34,944 nucleotides of DNA from a virus, in the IMG/VR virus record IMGVR_UViG_3300041407_000225, positions 1 through 34,944 of that record. The stretch is one strand, 5' to 3'. Shown here piece after piece: positions 15,836 to 23,943 of this stretch. Both the position numbers and the translations under genes were made by a program. Within the stretch, counting starts at the first letter, position 1. Every line of letters starts with the position of its first letter. The notes beneath the pieces are model-generated. The model was not told where the DNA came from. It ran no database searches and was given only the letters and a program-made list of their open reading frames with translations.

Positions 15836-16290
15836 CTATCCGTTAAATGCGTGGGCAATGCCGTTGGCAACGGCAATTTCCATACGTCGCCAGTGCTCGT
15901 CCTCGAGCCACTTGGCCACCCCCATGTTCTCGATGGTGGGTTCGGTACCAGGCAGCCAGCGATTGGTCAGGGCCAGCAGCTGGCCTAGCCCGTCGTCGGT
16001 CAGGCGCTCAGCGTGTCCGAGGACTTTTTTACGATGACGTCGATATCTGGCGAGTACTCCTCGAGCAAGGCACCGACCAGCTCCATCACCGTCACCGGGT
16101 TAGCCAGGAACGGTTTCAACTCGGCGCGCTGCGCCTGGTCGATCGTGTTAACCAAAAAGTTGTTGGCCGGCGCGACCTTGTTGTTCTGGTTCGTCGAGTT
16201 GAAGTACTTGGTGACGTCCGCAGGGGTCAGGCGAAAGGTGAATTCCTTGTTTGCGAATTCCAGGGTGATGTCGCGGTTTACTTCGCTCAT
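15836..16290 (-). CDS. Tail assembly chaperone E-E' fusion by programmed -1 frameshift
   Basis: The zero-frame gene at 16000-16290 carries the slippery heptamer A AAA AAG at 16024-16030, in the correct codon phase. Slipping back one base gives 62 more codons in the -1 frame (VLGHAERLTDDGLGQLLALT and on to AHAFNG), ending at TAG 15836-15838, just before the tape-measure gene. The product would be 151 residues. P2 makes E+E' in the same place and lambda makes G/GT likewise. The longer form is thought to load onto the tape-measure protein. Codon phase, heptamer, uninterrupted frame and position all agree. Confidence 0.88.
16000..16290 (-). CDS. Tail assembly chaperone E
   Basis: This is 96 residues, of the gpE/tail assembly chaperone type, starting MSEVNRDITLEFANKEFTFRLTPADVTKYFNS. 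It is the abundant zero-frame product that coats the tape-measure protein during tail assembly and leaves the finished virion. It precedes the tape-measure gene, separated only by the E' extension. Its start overlaps the Rz stop as ATGA. Ribosomes that slip at 16024-16030 make the longer E-E' form. Confidence 0.88.
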   Translation of the reverse strand: MSEVNRDITLEFANKEFTFRLTPADVTKYFNSTNQNNKVAPANNFLVNTIDQAQRAELKPFLANPVTVMELVGALLEEYSPDIDVIVKKSSDTLSA

Positions 16291-16802
16291 TGGGGCTCTT
16301 CCGTTGGTGTAATGGATGAAGCGGCCGCCGGGGTTCGTTGAACTACCAGGCGTATGTGGTCCTGCAGGCCGAGGATCATTTGCTTGCTTAGGGCGAGCTG
16401 GTCTCGGAGGGTGAAATAATCTTGTCGAGCGTCTGCTGCGAGTTCGGCGGTGCCTGCATCAGCCACGCCGGCGGCGCTGGAATTGGCGGGCACACCCGGG
16501 ATGGAGCAGGTGGCGCGGATGCGCAGCCGCTTAAGGCCAGCGTCAACATCGCCACGCAGAGCGTCGTTTTGTTTGCGTTCATCGTTCAGTTCCTGGGTAC
16601 GTTGCAGGTCAATGGCGTCGCGGACCGCCAGCATCTCGCCGCTGATCACTGCGGCTTCGCGCAGGCCATCGCGCTCTTCCACGGCGATGCCCAGATCCCG
16701 ACGCGCTGCGTCACGCTCGTCGGCGACGTAGTCGAACAGGATGTATGCGCCCAGGCTGGCCAGCAGCGCGAACAGGGCAAGGCGCAGTGGGGAAATGATC
16801 AC
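16287..16802 (-). CDS. Inner-membrane spanin Rz
   Basis: This is 171 residues. A single N-terminal membrane segment at about 4-23 (LRLALFALLASLGAYILF) is followed by a charged coiled-coil stretch to about residue 100, the normal Rz architecture. With Rz1 it fuses inner and outer membranes at the end of lysis. The start is GTG 16802, overlapping the endolysin stop as GTGA; longer upstream frames run through the endolysin gene and are not credible. The Rz1 lipoprotein gene is wholly embedded in another frame. Confidence 0.88.
   Translation of the reverse strand: MIISPLRLALFALLASLGAYILFDYVADERDAARRDLGIAVEERDGLREAAVISGEMLAVRDAIDLQRTQELNDERKQNDALRGDVDAGLKRLRIRATCSIPGVPANSSAAGVADAGTAELAADARQDYFTLRDQLALSKQMILGLQDHIRLVVQRTPAAASSITPTEEPQ
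16388..16582 (-). CDS. Outer-membrane spanin lipoprotein Rz1 (embedded in Rz)
   Basis: This is 64 residues, entirely inside Rz in a different frame. The signal peptide (KTTLCVAMLTLALSGCAS) ends in the lipobox LSGC with the lipidated Cys at 20. The mature 45 residues are Pro-rich (APPAPSRVCPPIPAPPAW), as in other Rz1 proteins. It is anchored in the outer membrane and binds Rz across the periplasm. Complete embedding is the lambda-like arrangement. Confidence 0.9.
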   Translation of the reverse strand: MNANKTTLCVAMLTLALSGCASAPPAPSRVCPPIPAPPAWLMQAPPNSQQTLDKIISPSETSSP

Positions 16803-17323
16803 TTGGCGCACACTCCCGCTTCTGCCAGGCGACGGTTGTGCAGTCCCTGGACAAAGGTTTTTTGCCCGCGACTGTTGGTCACAAAAGCCCAAACCGGACG
16901 GCCATCGGCCCCCCATGCCAGTGCCCTGCAGCCGTCAGCAATGCGTCCGGCGTTGATCAGCACCACGGCGCGACTGGCGCAGGTCGCGGCCACACCGAAG
17001 TTGTGGGCATGACTGGTCAGCGCGTCGAAGGTGTTCTGGCCGATCCGCTGGTTGGTCAGGCACTTGGCCAGGGCCAGCTGGGTTGTTTCGATCACCAGAT
17101 GTTCAACTTCGGCGCAACGCTCGTCTGACCAGGTGTCACCCACGACCACCGGATACGGGCTGGTATAGCGGGTAATGCCCTTGCAAACGGTCGGCAGGCC
17201 TCGGGCCAACTTGTCGGCGTACACCACGTTCTGGCCATTGCCCTCCCAGGTGCCCAGGAAGAGCGTCAGCGAACTTCCCGCCAGTGCGATCAGGCCGGCG
17301 GCAATCTTGCCGCGCAGGCTCAT
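16799..17323 (-). CDS. SAR-type endolysin (lysozyme, GH24-like)
   Basis: This is 174 residues. An N-terminal, weakly hydrophobic, Gly/Ala/Ser-rich segment (residues 7-24) fits a signal-anchor-release domain, by which such endolysins wait in the inner membrane until released. Glu27 in GTWEGNG is the likely catalytic acid, with Asp37 and Thr45 (LPTVCKG) as partners. The Glu-Asp gap is one residue longer than the classic spacing. Several Cys residues could support disulphide control of activity. ATG 17323 overlaps the holin stop as ATGA; a GTG at 17332 is possible. Confidence 0.88.
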   Translation of the reverse strand: MSLRGKIAAGLIALAGSSLTLFLGTWEGNGQNVVYADKLARGLPTVCKGITRYTSPYPVVVGDTWSDERCAEVEHLVIETTQLALAKCLTNQRIGQNTFDALTSHAHNFGVAATCASRAVVLINAGRIADGCRALAWGADGRPVWAFVTNSRGQKTFVQGLHNRRLAEAGVCAK

Positions 17324-17649
17324 GGGAACCACACCCGCAACACGGCTGGGACTGCCATCTGGAGCACCGCGCCGACCAGCATGAGGACGGTGAACAGCTT
17401 GCCGACCTTTTGCCCGATATCGGTGACGGCCTCAGTCAGCTTGCCCAGACCGGTGTTGACTGCCTGCAGCTGTCCCGCCATGTGCTCGAACTGCTGCTCG
17501 AGCTTGGTGACACGGATCGGCACTGAGTCGTGACGCTTTTCCATGGAGGACAGGCGGTATTCAATCAGCATGACTTCACGCTCGATTCTGCCCACGCGGC
17601 TGGTATCGGCCCCTGGGTCGTCTGAAAGCTGCTGCAGGAGGCTGGACAT
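17320..17649 (-). CDS. Holin-like coiled-coil membrane protein
   Basis: This is 109 residues. A long coiled coil (REVMLIEYRLSSMEKRH through LGKLTEAVTDIGQKVG) is followed by one C-terminal hydrophobic segment (KLFTVLMLVGAVLQMAVPAVL, about 84-105). Its position right before the SAR endolysin and spanins makes it the likely holin or pinholin that triggers lysis. The topology, with one C-terminal membrane helix, is atypical for a classic holin, so an antiholin or membrane adaptor is possible. The start overlaps the zinc-finger gene stop as TGATG. Confidence 0.7.
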   Translation of the reverse strand: MSSLLQQLSDDPGADTSRVGRIEREVMLIEYRLSSMEKRHDSVPIRVTKLEQQFEHMAGQLQAVNTGLGKLTEAVTDIGQKVGKLFTVLMLVGAVLQMAVPAVLRVWFP

Positions 17650-17858
17650 CAGCGTTTTCCTTGCTCGTGGGTGGACTGACACGGCACGCAGCGCAGGATC
17701 CCGCCCAGCGCCTGACGCGCCGGGGGAATGGGCTGTTCACAGCAGAGGCAAAGGGACCGGCTCTCACCTGCAGGGCGAGGCTTGGCGAGCTGGGCGGCAA
17801 TAGCTAGGTCGCGCTCGCGCTGCTCTTGCGCCTGGGCACGATCGAACCAGTCCACCAT
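17649..17858 (-). CDS. DksA/TraR-type zinc finger protein
   Basis: This is 69 residues. The four-Cys finger (CLCCEQPIP and CVPC) with an N-terminal helix (WFDRAQAQEQRERDLAIAAQLA) is the short TraR form of the DksA family. F-plasmid TraR binds RNA polymerase through the secondary channel without ppGpp. Here it may retune host transcription late in infection. It sits between tube and lysis genes, coupled to both by TGATG overlaps. Confidence 0.85.
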   Translation of the reverse strand: MVDWFDRAQAQEQRERDLAIAAQLAKPRPAGESRSLCLCCEQPIPPARQALGGILRCVPCQSTHEQGKR

Positions 17859-18310
17859 CAGCTCAGGCCTTCGATTTCAGTGGCGTCCAGGTACGGAACG
17901 CCGTTGATTTTCACGAAGTCGGGACTGGTGACATCGAACGGGATCTTGTGCTTGTTCTTCTCCGCGCCCTTGGGATCGATGCTCAGCAGGCTGGACAGGC
18001 GCAACTTGCAGGCGAAGGCCTCAATGCGCAGCTCTTCGTCCCCCGCCTTGGCAAAAAACACGATGTCGAACGGAGTCAACGCCCGGAAACTGCCGGCAGA
18101 CTTGGCCGACTCGATCAGCAGGTTGAAGTTGGTGGTGTCCAGCTCGATCTCACCCGCCGCCGACACATCGCCATCGACGTGCCCGTCAGGCACGCCCTTG
18201 GTTTGCGCCACGGCGGTGTTGTCGGTGATGTCTAGGGTGCAGCTCTCCACGTGAACCTTGAGGTCGCCCAGGTTCACGTCGAAGTTCTTGCCGCCAATTT
18301 TTGCTGACAT
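17858..18310 (-). CDS. Tail tube protein (DUF2597)
   Basis: This is 150 residues, matching the DUF2597 phage family (MSAKIGGKNFDVNLGDLKVHVESCTLDI and on to the KINGVPYLDATE end). Directly after the sheath gene, it takes the place of the P2 FII tube protein. Beta-rich content with an extended central hairpin (HVDGDVSAAGEIELDT) agrees with a tube subunit. It starts 3 bases after the sheath stop. Confidence 0.85.
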   Translation of the reverse strand: MSAKIGGKNFDVNLGDLKVHVESCTLDITDNTAVAQTKGVPDGHVDGDVSAAGEIELDTTNFNLLIESAKSAGSFRALTPFDIVFFAKAGDEELRIEAFACKLRLSSLLSIDPKGAEKNKHKIPFDVTSPDFVKINGVPYLDATEIEGLS

Positions 18311-18313
18311 GTA

Positions 18314-19429
18314 TTACTCCGAAGCGTCGACCGAAAGATCCAGCGCGATGTTCGCGGTCAGGTCTTTCGGGCAGTTGAGGGGGCGCAGCTTGAGGTAGGC
18401 CACGACGGCGGTTTTGCTCATCCAGGTGAGGACGATGTCGCCGTCCTTTGGCTGCTCGATATCGCCCGGGAACACCTGGCCACCAAAGGTGGTGGACTTG
18501 GCCATGGCGCGCAGTGGAGCCATCAGGGCGTTCACGGCCACGGCCATGCTGTTGGGGCTGTTGTTCAGCAACCGGTCGGCGACGCGGCGAATCAGTAGCG
18601 GGCGGATCTGGCGAGCGGCCTTATCGACGGTGCGCAGGTACTCGATCACCTGGAAGTCGCTGCCTGGCGCATCGAGCATGTTGCCGTCACCCCAGAACAC
18701 GCCCGGATAGTCCGGATATGTCTGGCTGACCGAGAAACGGGCTGCGTCCAGAGCGCTGCGTGTGGCTGACTGCAGTGGAATGCCGTCCTTGTCGACCGGC
18801 ACAGTGCCCAAGCCCAGCAACGAGCCAGTGGCCACGCGCATCGGACTGTCCGCGATACTCACTGCAGCGTTGGCCAGGCGACCGGCCAAAACACCCAGGT
18901 CATTGCCGTGCAACTGGGGAACGACCAGGACACGCGGCGCGGCGAGGTTGAGGGTGATGGCCTGCTGTTCAGCCAGGTATTCAGACCAGCTCTGCAGCGC
19001 CTGAATACCGGCCGTTGCCGCCATCACAAACACGCGACGCCCATAGATATTGCTCAGCTCGGTGGCGGCGTCGTGCATGTCCGACAGCTCGTCAGCGGTG
19101 GCCACCGGTGCGGTGATCACCACAGCTTCAACCGAGTGGCCGAGCTGCTGGGCCTTCTCCAGCGCGACATACCAGTCGCCATCGGCAGCGATCGGAGCTG
19201 CCAGACAGGCCCAGCGATCGCCACCGTTCAACCGTGCGGCCGTGATCTGGGTTTTCAGGTCGCTGGCCGGTACGCCCAGCTGCACATCCAGATCACTGTC
19301 AGTGTTCAGGGGAAGAATGGAACCGATGCTTTTGGCACCGGGACCGATGAAGAGGAAATAGCGTTCAACCGCCGTCACAGCGCCTTGGCCGAGATTGAGA
19401 TTGTTAACGCTGACTTTGCCGAGTGCCAT
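18314..19429 (-). CDS. Tail sheath protein (DUF2586)
   Basis: This is 371 residues, of the DUF2586 family, which supplies the contractile sheath in HP1/K139-type phages. Seen are SVNNLNLGQGAVTAVERYFLFIG at the N-terminus and the C-terminal segment IEYLRTVDKAARQIRPLLIRRVADRLLNNSPNSMA, common to sheath proteins, ending in a beta-rich tail. It polymerises around the tube and contracts on adsorption. It follows the S-like gene by 11 bases. Confidence 0.88.
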   Translation of the reverse strand: MALGKVSVNNLNLGQGAVTAVERYFLFIGPGAKSIGSILPLNTDSDLDVQLGVPASDLKTQITAARLNGGDRWACLAAPIAADGDWYVALEKAQQLGHSVEAVVITAPVATADELSDMHDAATELSNIYGRRVFVMAATAGIQALQSWSEYLAEQQAITLNLAAPRVLVVPQLHGNDLGVLAGRLANAAVSIADSPMRVATGSLLGLGTVPVDKDGIPLQSATRSALDAARFSVSQTYPDYPGVFWGDGNMLDAPGSDFQVIEYLRTVDKAARQIRPLLIRRVADRLLNNSPNSMAVAVNALMAPLRAMAKSTTFGGQVFPGDIEQPKDGDIVLTWMSKTAVVAYLKLRPLNCPKDLTANIALDLSVDASE

Positions 19430-19440
19430 GCAGTGCCTCG

Positions 19441-20121
19441 CTAGCGGGGTGAATTAAGGATTTGTTGCAGCACCAGGTTCACCAGCGCGCTGGTTTCTGA
19501 TTCCGTGCCAGGGCCGAGGAACTGACGTTTTGGCAGGGTGATGTCCCAGCTTTGCGCACCAGATGACTCGGATTGTTCGTCGTCCAGGATGCGGATCAGC
19601 AGACCCGCCTTGGCGTAGTTCACGTGCTCTTTAATCCACGCCACGGATGGGCGTGTCAGGGTCTTTTTGCCTGCCTGACGGGTCTTGAAACCCAGCCGGC
19701 GCAAGCGCTTGGCCTGCTTTTCGGTCGCAGCCAGGCCGACCGGAACCCGGTTCCACTGGCGCATCTGGGCGGCGGTTCGGCGCTCGGAAACACCGTTGTG
19801 CTGCTGCGAAGCCACCCAACGGGTCAATGCGTTACGCCAGCCCAGTTCGGCCTCGTTGGCACTCAGGCGGGTCACGTCGAGCAATTTGCCCAGGCCGGAT
19901 TCCATTTTTTTCTTGCCCTTGGACGACGCTTTGCGCGGGGCGAAGGGTGTTCCGTCCAGGTTCTGCTGGGTGCTGACGCGCTTGCGACTGATACTGCGCA
20001 CCCGCTTGCTCACGTTGTTCAGCAGACGCCGGCGCAACTTGGGCGGCAGCTCGAGCAGGGCCACCAGCTGTTCAGCGTCAGCCAGGCCGCGAATGTCCAG
20101 GTCGAAGTTGTTACGCGCCAT
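19441..20121 (-). CDS. Tail completion protein S (virion morphogenesis)
   Basis: This is 226 residues, of the P2 gpS/phage virion morphogenesis family. It begins FDLDIRGLADAEQLVALLELPPKLRRRLLNNVSKRVRSISRKRV and has the family's basic stretch and RQFLG element near the C-terminus (LPKRQFLGPGTE). It joins tail to head. ATG 20121 with GAGGTGG upstream is preferred; the frame to 20271 runs through the R-like gene. It overlaps that gene by 11 bases. Confidence 0.88.
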   Translation of the reverse strand: MARNNFDLDIRGLADAEQLVALLELPPKLRRRLLNNVSKRVRSISRKRVSTQQNLDGTPFAPRKASSKGKKKMESGLGKLLDVTRLSANEAELGWRNALTRWVASQQHNGVSERRTAAQMRQWNRVPVGLAATEKQAKRLRRLGFKTRQAGKKTLTRPSVAWIKEHVNYAKAGLLIRILDDEQSESSGAQSWDITLPKRQFLGPGTESETSALVNLVLQQILNSPR

Positions 20122-20551
20122 TGGCCACCTCGCCCGTTTCCGCAACCCACAGTTCGAACGGCACAAATGACCAGGTCTTTTTGAACGCGGTGATTTCGCC
20201 GGCGGGATCTTCGGCAAGGTATTGCGGCTCGGAGAACTGCAGCTTGATATCGACGTCGGCCAGGTCGTCATCGAGCATGGTGATGTCGAACACGGTGGCC
20301 GGCAGGCCGTCGCGGTCCTCGTCGTGGGTCTCCAGCCAACTGCCGACCAAGGCCATCAGACGACCGGGGTGATCGGCAAAACGCTCCAGCACGATTGTGG
20401 CGCTGTAGTTCATATCGCCCATGTGCATGCCGTCGACGTCGTCTTTCCAGATCAATTCCAGCTGCACCTGGTCCGTCCAGCTGTCGAGCTGTTCGGGGGT
20501 CACCAGCTGGCGTTCGATTAGGTAGGCCGTCAAAGCCTGCAGCTTGATCAA
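20111..20551 (-). CDS. Tail completion protein R
   Basis: This is 146 residues (P2 gpR is about 155). It has the family's opening KLQALTAYLIE followed by QVQLELIWKDDV and the beta-rich end FKKTWSFVPFELWVA. The TTG start overlaps the L-like stop as TTGA. The longer frame reaching 20719 is a shadow of the L-like gene. With the S-like product it completes the tail end that meets the head. Confidence 0.82.
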   Translation of the reverse strand: MIKLQALTAYLIERQLVTPEQLDSWTDQVQLELIWKDDVDGMHMGDMNYSATIVLERFADHPGRLMALVGSWLETHDEDRDGLPATVFDITMLDDDLADVDIKLQFSEPQYLAEDPAGEITAFKKTWSFVPFELWVAETGEVANGA

Positions 20552-21009
20552 AGGAGCACCGCCGTCATGCGGCCACGGCCCTGCAGCGAACGAACAGAGG
20601 CCTGGCTGAAAGCCAGAAAGGTCTCCGACCGTTCCGGCAGTTCCTTGCCGGTGTTCTCGGCGCTCTCGCGGCGGGTCACGGTGGCGAACTGGGTCAGCAG
20701 GCTGGCTTTGGCACGGCAATACACGGCGCGCTTGTACGTCGCTGCTTGAAATGTACGTTCCGGCAGCACCATAGGGTCAGCCGTTTCCAGGCTGACGACG
20801 CCAGAGGACTGCCAGCGGGCTTTCATCCTGGCCAGATCGGTGTTCACCTCGACCATGGCCATCGATAAATCAGCGGCCAGCATCTCGCCCAGGTATTCCG
20901 CAGGAAGGCGATAGGCCTTCTGGAACTCAATCACGGAGAGGTCCGGCCAAAAGCCGTCGTTCCCGATGATCTGTTCCACGAATGTGGTGGGTTTACCTGA
21001 AAAGCTCAT
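20548..21009 (-). CDS. Head completion protein L
   Basis: This is 153 residues from ATG 21009 (MSFSGKPTTFVEQIIGNDGFWPDLSVIEFQKAYRLP). The family's NDGFWP motif sits near the N-terminus, as expected for gpL head-completion proteins. There is no clear ribosome site there, so GTG 21084 or ATG 21063, which add 25 or 18 residues, are real alternatives. It fills the portal vertex after packaging. A run of eight G lies just upstream at about 21097-21104. Confidence 0.8.
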   Translation of the reverse strand: MSFSGKPTTFVEQIIGNDGFWPDLSVIEFQKAYRLPAEYLGEMLAADLSMAMVEVNTDLARMKARWQSSGVVSLETADPMVLPERTFQAATYKRAVYCRAKASLLTQFATVTRRESAENTGKELPERSETFLAFSQASVRSLQGRGRMTAVLL

Positions 21010-21111
21010 TGCTGGGCGCTCGAATAGGAGCGGGGAAGCTGTTGGCGGTGGGTCGACGGCCATAAATGGCTGACTCACTTCCACAGTTCCCCGCTGGGGG
21101 GGGTAGCCGGG

Positions 21112-21834
21112 TTATTCGGTTGGTTTGTCTGCTGCTGCGGCTTCGGCTTTTTTCAAGGCCTTGCGCGCAGCGTCCAGGCGTGTCCCTACGCCAATTTCCG
21201 GGTAGAGCACGACCGCACGTTCAAAGTGAGCAATTGCCTGGGGCCATTCCTCCAGATCGAGCGACACAAGGCCCAGCAACTTGTGGAAGCGAGCCGGGAT
21301 GCGCTCGAACAGCTGCCACTCGCCATCTGCCAAGGGGAGCAGGTCGGAGACGTACGGCTCGAAGCTGCGGCCGGCCTTGTATTCGGCTTCGGCCCAGTCG
21401 ATCACCTCGTCAGCGACAAACGTCTGCACGTTGCGCTTGAAGCGCTCCGGCAGTTCTTGCCCCTGCAGCATGGCCACGTTGGCCAGCTCCATGCCGGCAG
21501 TGAACTGCTGGGTATCGAACAGCCAGACCAGGACCTGCATCATTACCGGGTTCGGGAAAATCAATTCCGAATCAAGGTAGCGCTGCACGTACTCCTGATA
21601 TTTGGGCAGCAGCTCGTCACGCTTGAGCTGCTGACGCAGTTCGCGGCTGTCGATCGCGCTGATACGCTCCAGGTCGATCTTCATCGCATCGACCATCAGC
21701 ATCAGGTGCTTTTTGGCGTTGGCTGGGCTGTTGAGTGCGTTGGCGGCCGAGTAAACGACCGCAGCGGCACTGGCACCGTTGGCCGCAGGCCCTTGGGCAA
21801 TCAAGCGGCGCTTATGCGCCAGTGCCAGGCTCAC
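21112..21834 (-). CDS. Terminase small subunit M
   Basis: This is 240 residues, gpM-like. It is largely helical, with HKRRLIAQGPAANG at the start, then LMLMVDAMKIDLERISAIDSRELRQQLKRDELLPKYQEYVQRYL and a C-terminal TPR-like stretch (AIAHFERAVVLYPEIGVGTRLDAARKALKKAE). It recognises the packaging site and works with the large subunit at 23944. The start overlaps the capsid gene stop as ATGA. Confidence 0.9.
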   Translation of the reverse strand: MSLALAHKRRLIAQGPAANGASAAAVVYSAANALNSPANAKKHLMLMVDAMKIDLERISAIDSRELRQQLKRDELLPKYQEYVQRYLDSELIFPNPVMMQVLVWLFDTQQFTAGMELANVAMLQGQELPERFKRNVQTFVADEVIDWAEAEYKAGRSFEPYVSDLLPLADGEWQLFERIPARFHKLLGLVSLDLEEWPQAIAHFERAVVLYPEIGVGTRLDAARKALKKAEAAAADKPTE

Positions 21835-22853
21835 GCGGTCACCAGTTCGACGTTTTCGATCATCGCGAACTTCTCGAGCTGCTCGATCACATAGCCTTCG
21901 TTACGGCTGTTGAAATCTTCAACGCGGGAGCGTTTCGGGTTATCGATGGTCTGCTTGCGCCAGCTCGAGTCCTGGAAGTACAGCGACAGGTTGTCGAAGC
22001 TGGTCACCACGACTGTGTTGACCGGGAAGAACGGCACGCTGTGGCTCGGCAGACCGCCGTAGGTGGCGATCACCTGGGCGTCTTCGATGCGTTCCTTCTC
22101 GGTAGGCGCATCGCCTTGTTTGGCGTACAGCTTGGCCTTATCGGCCGCCAGCAGGTCGGTACCGATGATCGCAATCAGATCACCGCCGTCACGCAAGCGT
22201 TCGTCGACCAGCTGCTTGGCGTCATGCACCAGGGCGTCAAGGTTGGCGTAGTCGCCGCCCGCGCCAAGGGTCACTTTTCCGTCTACTGCGCCTTCACTGA
22301 GCACCTGTTCCGGGATCTGTTCACGGGCGATCTGCAGCCAGCCCTTGTTCACGTCCTGCAGCATCGGATACGTGGCGATGTTGGTCTGCGGGGCCACGTG
22401 GGTGCCATGGAAGCCCACCATGATGCGATCGAGCGCAATCTGTTTCTGCACGGCAGCGGAGTAGCGCTGGTGGAAGTCGGGAAACTTCGCCCAGGCGTCG
22501 ATCTTCGCGTACGGCAGGCCCACATCGGATTCGGTAGACGACAGCTCGTAGGTGCTGTCATCCAGCGCCGACGCATCCTTGGCCACGCGATCGGTGGTGC
22601 TGGTGTTGGTGCGGCTGGTGACCGGGCCGGAAACGCCCAGGAAAACCTTCTGACCTTTGATTTCCGACACGCCGATGACGTTGATGCGCTGCAGAAAGTC
22701 CGATTTGGCGGTGATCGCCTCGTTCAGCTCCTGGGCGATCGTCGGATCAACGCTGAACATGCGTCGAGACAGGTCGACGCCGTAGCTCTCGGCAATTGCT
22801 ACCTGCAGCGCGGCGTACATCTTCGCGCCATGGTTGCTTAGGGAATACGCCAT
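21831..22853 (-). CDS. Major capsid protein N
   Basis: This is 340 residues, gpN family of P2-like phages. It begins LSNHGAKMYAALQVAIAESYGVDLSRRMFSVDPTIAQELNEAI, a segment near the site cleaved by the scaffold protease in the family. Later comes NKGWLQIAREQIPEQVL, and DALVHDAKQLVDERLRDGGDLIAIIGTDLL of the HK97-type fold. Length is close to P2 gpN (357). It lies one base after the scaffold gene. Confidence 0.94.
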   Translation of the reverse strand: MAYSLSNHGAKMYAALQVAIAESYGVDLSRRMFSVDPTIAQELNEAITAKSDFLQRINVIGVSEIKGQKVFLGVSGPVTSRTNTSTTDRVAKDASALDDSTYELSSTESDVGLPYAKIDAWAKFPDFHQRYSAAVQKQIALDRIMVGFHGTHVAPQTNIATYPMLQDVNKGWLQIAREQIPEQVLSEGAVDGKVTLGAGGDYANLDALVHDAKQLVDERLRDGGDLIAIIGTDLLAADKAKLYAKQGDAPTEKERIEDAQVIATYGGLPSHSVPFFPVNTVVVTSFDNLSLYFQDSSWRKQTIDNPKRSRVEDFNSRNEGYVIEQLEKFAMIENVELVTA

Positions 22854-22854
22854 G

Positions 22855-23781
22855 TCAGAGCACCCGCTTCTTGATGATGTCGGTCGCGCCAGTCACGGGC
22901 GGGATAACACGGCCTTGGGGAGTGTTCAGCAGTTCGCTGAACTGTTGCTCGATGCGGGCCAGGCCAGCGGCGAGTACTTCGTTGCCGGCCACACTTTTGC
23001 GTCGGAACTCTCGATCCTTCTCAACAGTGGTGACAATGTCGTCGACGGCGGTCTGCACGTCGGCGATCGGCTCGGGCTCTGGTTCAGGCGCATCCACAGC
23101 GACCGGTTCGATCACTGTTTGAATGCCGGCACAAATGACCAGCAATTGCGCCAGCAGGGCTTTCAACGCCGTGGCTGTAGCTTCATCCATTGGGGGTTTG
23201 CTCTCGGTGGGGGGGGTCGTGGGGGTGTCAGACGGCTGGTCATCAACGGCAAAGTGTTTGACCAAGCGCGAAAACAGGCTTGCCAGCAGGCCGATGTCGC
23301 CAGCAGGTTCGGCCTCAGTCAGCACACCCAGCGGCACAGCGGCTGCAAAATGCGCGGGCTTGTTGGTTGCTCGGGAGAAGTAGAGTTCCTGGGTGCCCAG
23401 GCTGGCTGGCGAATCCGTCACGGCCAGGCCGGAGAGATAGCACTTGCCGCTGTTCGCGAAGTTGGGGGTGATCTCGATGCTGGTGAACAGTTTCTCGCCC
23501 TGGTCATTGAGGGCCAGCAACTTGTCGTTGGGCTTCAACTGGGCTTCCAGGGCAACCTGACCAGGCTCCAGGCCTTCAACGTCTTCGACCAGGCGCACCG
23601 CAAACACGGTGCCGTAGGAGCCTGACCATCGATCGTGCTCGGACCAGATCACAGCCGTGTACTTGGCCGTGCTGTACGTCTCGGCGATATCGCGCAGCTC
23701 CTGGGGAAGGATCTCGCGACCGTCGGCGGTGATGCCGCTGGTGGCGACACGTTTCCAAAATGAAACAAGGGAACGGGGCAT
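22855..23781 (-). CDS. Capsid scaffolding protein/maturation protease O
   Basis: This is 308 residues. The N-terminal protease half shows the gpO triad candidates Asp20 (TADGR), His49 (WSEHDRW) and a Ser in the TDSPAS motif (124 or 127). A Pro-rich linker and a negatively charged stretch (DAPEPEPEPIADVQ) lead to a helical scaffold C-terminus ending FSELLNTPQGRVIPPVTGATDIIKKRVL. It organises capsid assembly, cleaves N, O and L in the P2 system, and is lost from the head. First gene of the long late operon. Confidence 0.92.
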   Translation of the reverse strand: MPRSLVSFWKRVATSGITADGREILPQELRDIAETYSTAKYTAVIWSEHDRWSGSYGTVFAVRLVEDVEGLEPGQVALEAQLKPNDKLLALNDQGEKLFTSIEITPNFANSGKCYLSGLAVTDSPASLGTQELYFSRATNKPAHFAAAVPLGVLTEAEPAGDIGLLASLFSRLVKHFAVDDQPSDTPTTPPTESKPPMDEATATALKALLAQLLVICAGIQTVIEPVAVDAPEPEPEPIADVQTAVDDIVTTVEKDREFRRKSVAGNEVLAAGLARIEQQFSELLNTPQGRVIPPVTGATDIIKKRVL

Positions 23782-23943
23782 GGGCGTTAACTGCGCTCAA
23801 TCGGTGGTTTGAGCCGCCAAGATAGGGAGCTGCAGCCCCTCCAACAATTGATTAACTTTCGCGCTGGTCCTATTTCCACGATCTAGGACGAAGGCGGATT
23901 TTTACCCCACGTTTCCAGCGTTTTCGCCGCATAGACTGCGGCC
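23782..23943. promoter_or_regulatory. Divergent late promoter region
   Basis: These 162 bases separate the minus-strand scaffold operon from the plus-strand terminase-portal operon. In P2-type phages the same gap holds two divergent promoters switched on by Ogr. I searched for the P2 Ogr pattern (TGT, 12 bases, ACA) on both strands and did not find it, so the activator here must recognise another sequence or the site lies elsewhere. No hairpin terminator is seen. Confidence 0.5.

Noticed and set aside
21735-22841. Plus-strand open frame opposite the major capsid gene (368 codons)
   Set aside because: Arg/His/Gly/Val-rich shadow of the capsid gene with no family features.
23782-23943. P2-type Ogr boxes
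   Set aside because: No TGT-12-ACA pattern was seen on either strand, so no individual site is annotated.
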